From Fibrobacter sp. UBA7003 (GTDB lineage: Bacteria > Fibrobacterota > Fibrobacteria > Fibrobacterales > Fibrobacteraceae), in NCBI GenBank assembly GCA_002449765.1, contig DJXN01000004.1:1-42855 (forward strand): a stretch of 42,855 bases of DNA. Reading direction: 5' to 3'. The notes under the pieces are model-generated. The model did no database searches, was not told the DNA's origin, and saw only the letters and a program-made list of their open reading frames with translations. The translations under genes and the position numbers were made by a program. Positions 42,380 through 42,855 of the stretch are shown piece after piece. Each line of letters begins with the position of its first letter. Positions within the stretch are counted from its first letter, which is position 1.

Positions 42380-42448
42380 GCAAAGATTTTGGAAACCCGA
42401 CAAAGAACCTGGAACTGACGCAAACTACAACAAAGAAAGGAATAAAAA

Positions 42449-42855
42449 ATGAGAAACTCTCTCAAGCTCGACGGTCCGGTCAAGACTTATCTTGAAGAAA
42501 ACGAACTCCCGAAGGCATGGTACAATGTCCGTGCCGACATGAAGAAGAAGCCCGCTCCGCTCCTGAACCCCGGTACCGGCAAGCCGGTGACTTTCGAAGA
42601 CCTTCAGCCCGTGTTCTGCGACGAACTCATCAAGCAGGAACTCGACAACGACACCCGCTTCTTCGAAATTCCCGAAGACATTCTCACGTTCTACAAGATG
42701 TACCGCCCCTCCCCGCTCGTCCGCGCCTACTTCCTCGAACAGGCCCTCGGCACTCCGGCACACATCTACTACAAGTTCGAAGGCAACAACACCTCGGGCT
42801 CCCACAAGCTGAACTCCGCCATCGCTCAGGCCTACTACGCCAAGAAGCAGGGCCT
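42449..42855 (+). CDS. trpB2: Tryptophan synthase beta chain, TrpB2 type (partial)
   Basis: The first 135 residues of a PLP-dependent tryptophan synthase beta subunit, cut by the window end. The N-terminal extension (MRNSLKLDGPVKTYLEENEL), the phrase YRPSPLVRAYFLEQALGTPA and EGNNTSGSHKLNSAIAQAYY with the PLP Lys120 are those of the TrpB2 group rather than the shorter TrpB1. TrpB2 often works without tightly bound TrpA, using indole and serine. AAAGGAATAAAAA before the ATG is a good ribosome binding site, unlike the leader peptide. The gene is placed under a Trp attenuator. Confidence 0.93.
   Translation, partial: MRNSLKLDGPVKTYLEENELPKAWYNVRADMKKKPAPLLNPGTGKPVTFEDLQPVFCDELIKQELDNDTRFFEIPEDILTFYKMYRPSPLVRAYFLEQALGTPAHIYYKFEGNNTSGSHKLNSAIAQAYYAKKQG

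Overview
The window looks like a Fibrobacter chromosome (Fibrobacteres). It holds two proteins with the Fibrobacter succinogenes major paralogous (FISUMP) domain, many lipoproteins whose signal peptide ends in C-G-D-D, poly-serine linkers, a GH10 and a CE1 plant cell wall enzyme, and C-ending codons that create long spurious antisense frames. Promoters are TTGACA-like plus TAnATTTG, close to the Bacteroidetes form.

Layout: 1-233 is the end of an IS3-type element running off the left edge. 270-1193 is a sugar nucleotidyltransferase. 1397-2128 is a frame-shifted pseudogene with a G10 tract. tRNA-Lys (2228-2300) and a XerD-like recombinase follow. 3390-11692 carries a Cys-rich lipoprotein, an unusual GH10 protein, a lipoprotein, leuB, a helical-repeat protein and a two-domain FISUMP lipoprotein. 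11722-16696 is one tight operon for a TtpC-type TonB system (DUF3450 protein, long ExbB, ExbB, ExbD, TonB, TPR protein). 16766-24396 is mainly envelope: ankyrin lipoprotein, outer membrane barrel, LysM lytic transglycosylase with two small partners, OmpA-like protein with thrombospondin-3 repeats, Nudix hydrolase, LptE-like lipoprotein. 24490-28573 has a CE1 esterase, serS with a duplicated 3' tail, a hairpin-rich spacer and a second FISUMP protein. 28657-30385 is a three-gene unit of two lipoproteins and an HsdR-N-like nuclease domain. 30464-32079 is a leader-controlled aminotransferase. 32129-41195 is mostly housekeeping (exoIII, RNase Z-like, trmB, recN, a CDP-alcohol phosphatidyltransferase, tRNA-fMet, ubiA-like, purF). 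A divergent epimerase and a leader-controlled trpB2 (cut by the right edge) end the window.

The most exciting material is regulatory. Two genes are preceded by what read as leader-peptide attenuators. One has a 15-residue peptide with three consecutive Trp codons before trpB2. The other has a 36-residue peptide with nine Ala in fourteen codons before an AlaA-like aminotransferase. Each has mutually exclusive 1:2, 2:3 and 3:4 pairings and a U-tract terminator. In both, and in at least six ordinary genes, the -10 box ends only 4-6 bases before the start codon, so the mRNA should begin at or beside the start codon (leaderless). All of this is read by eye; no searches or folding programs were run.
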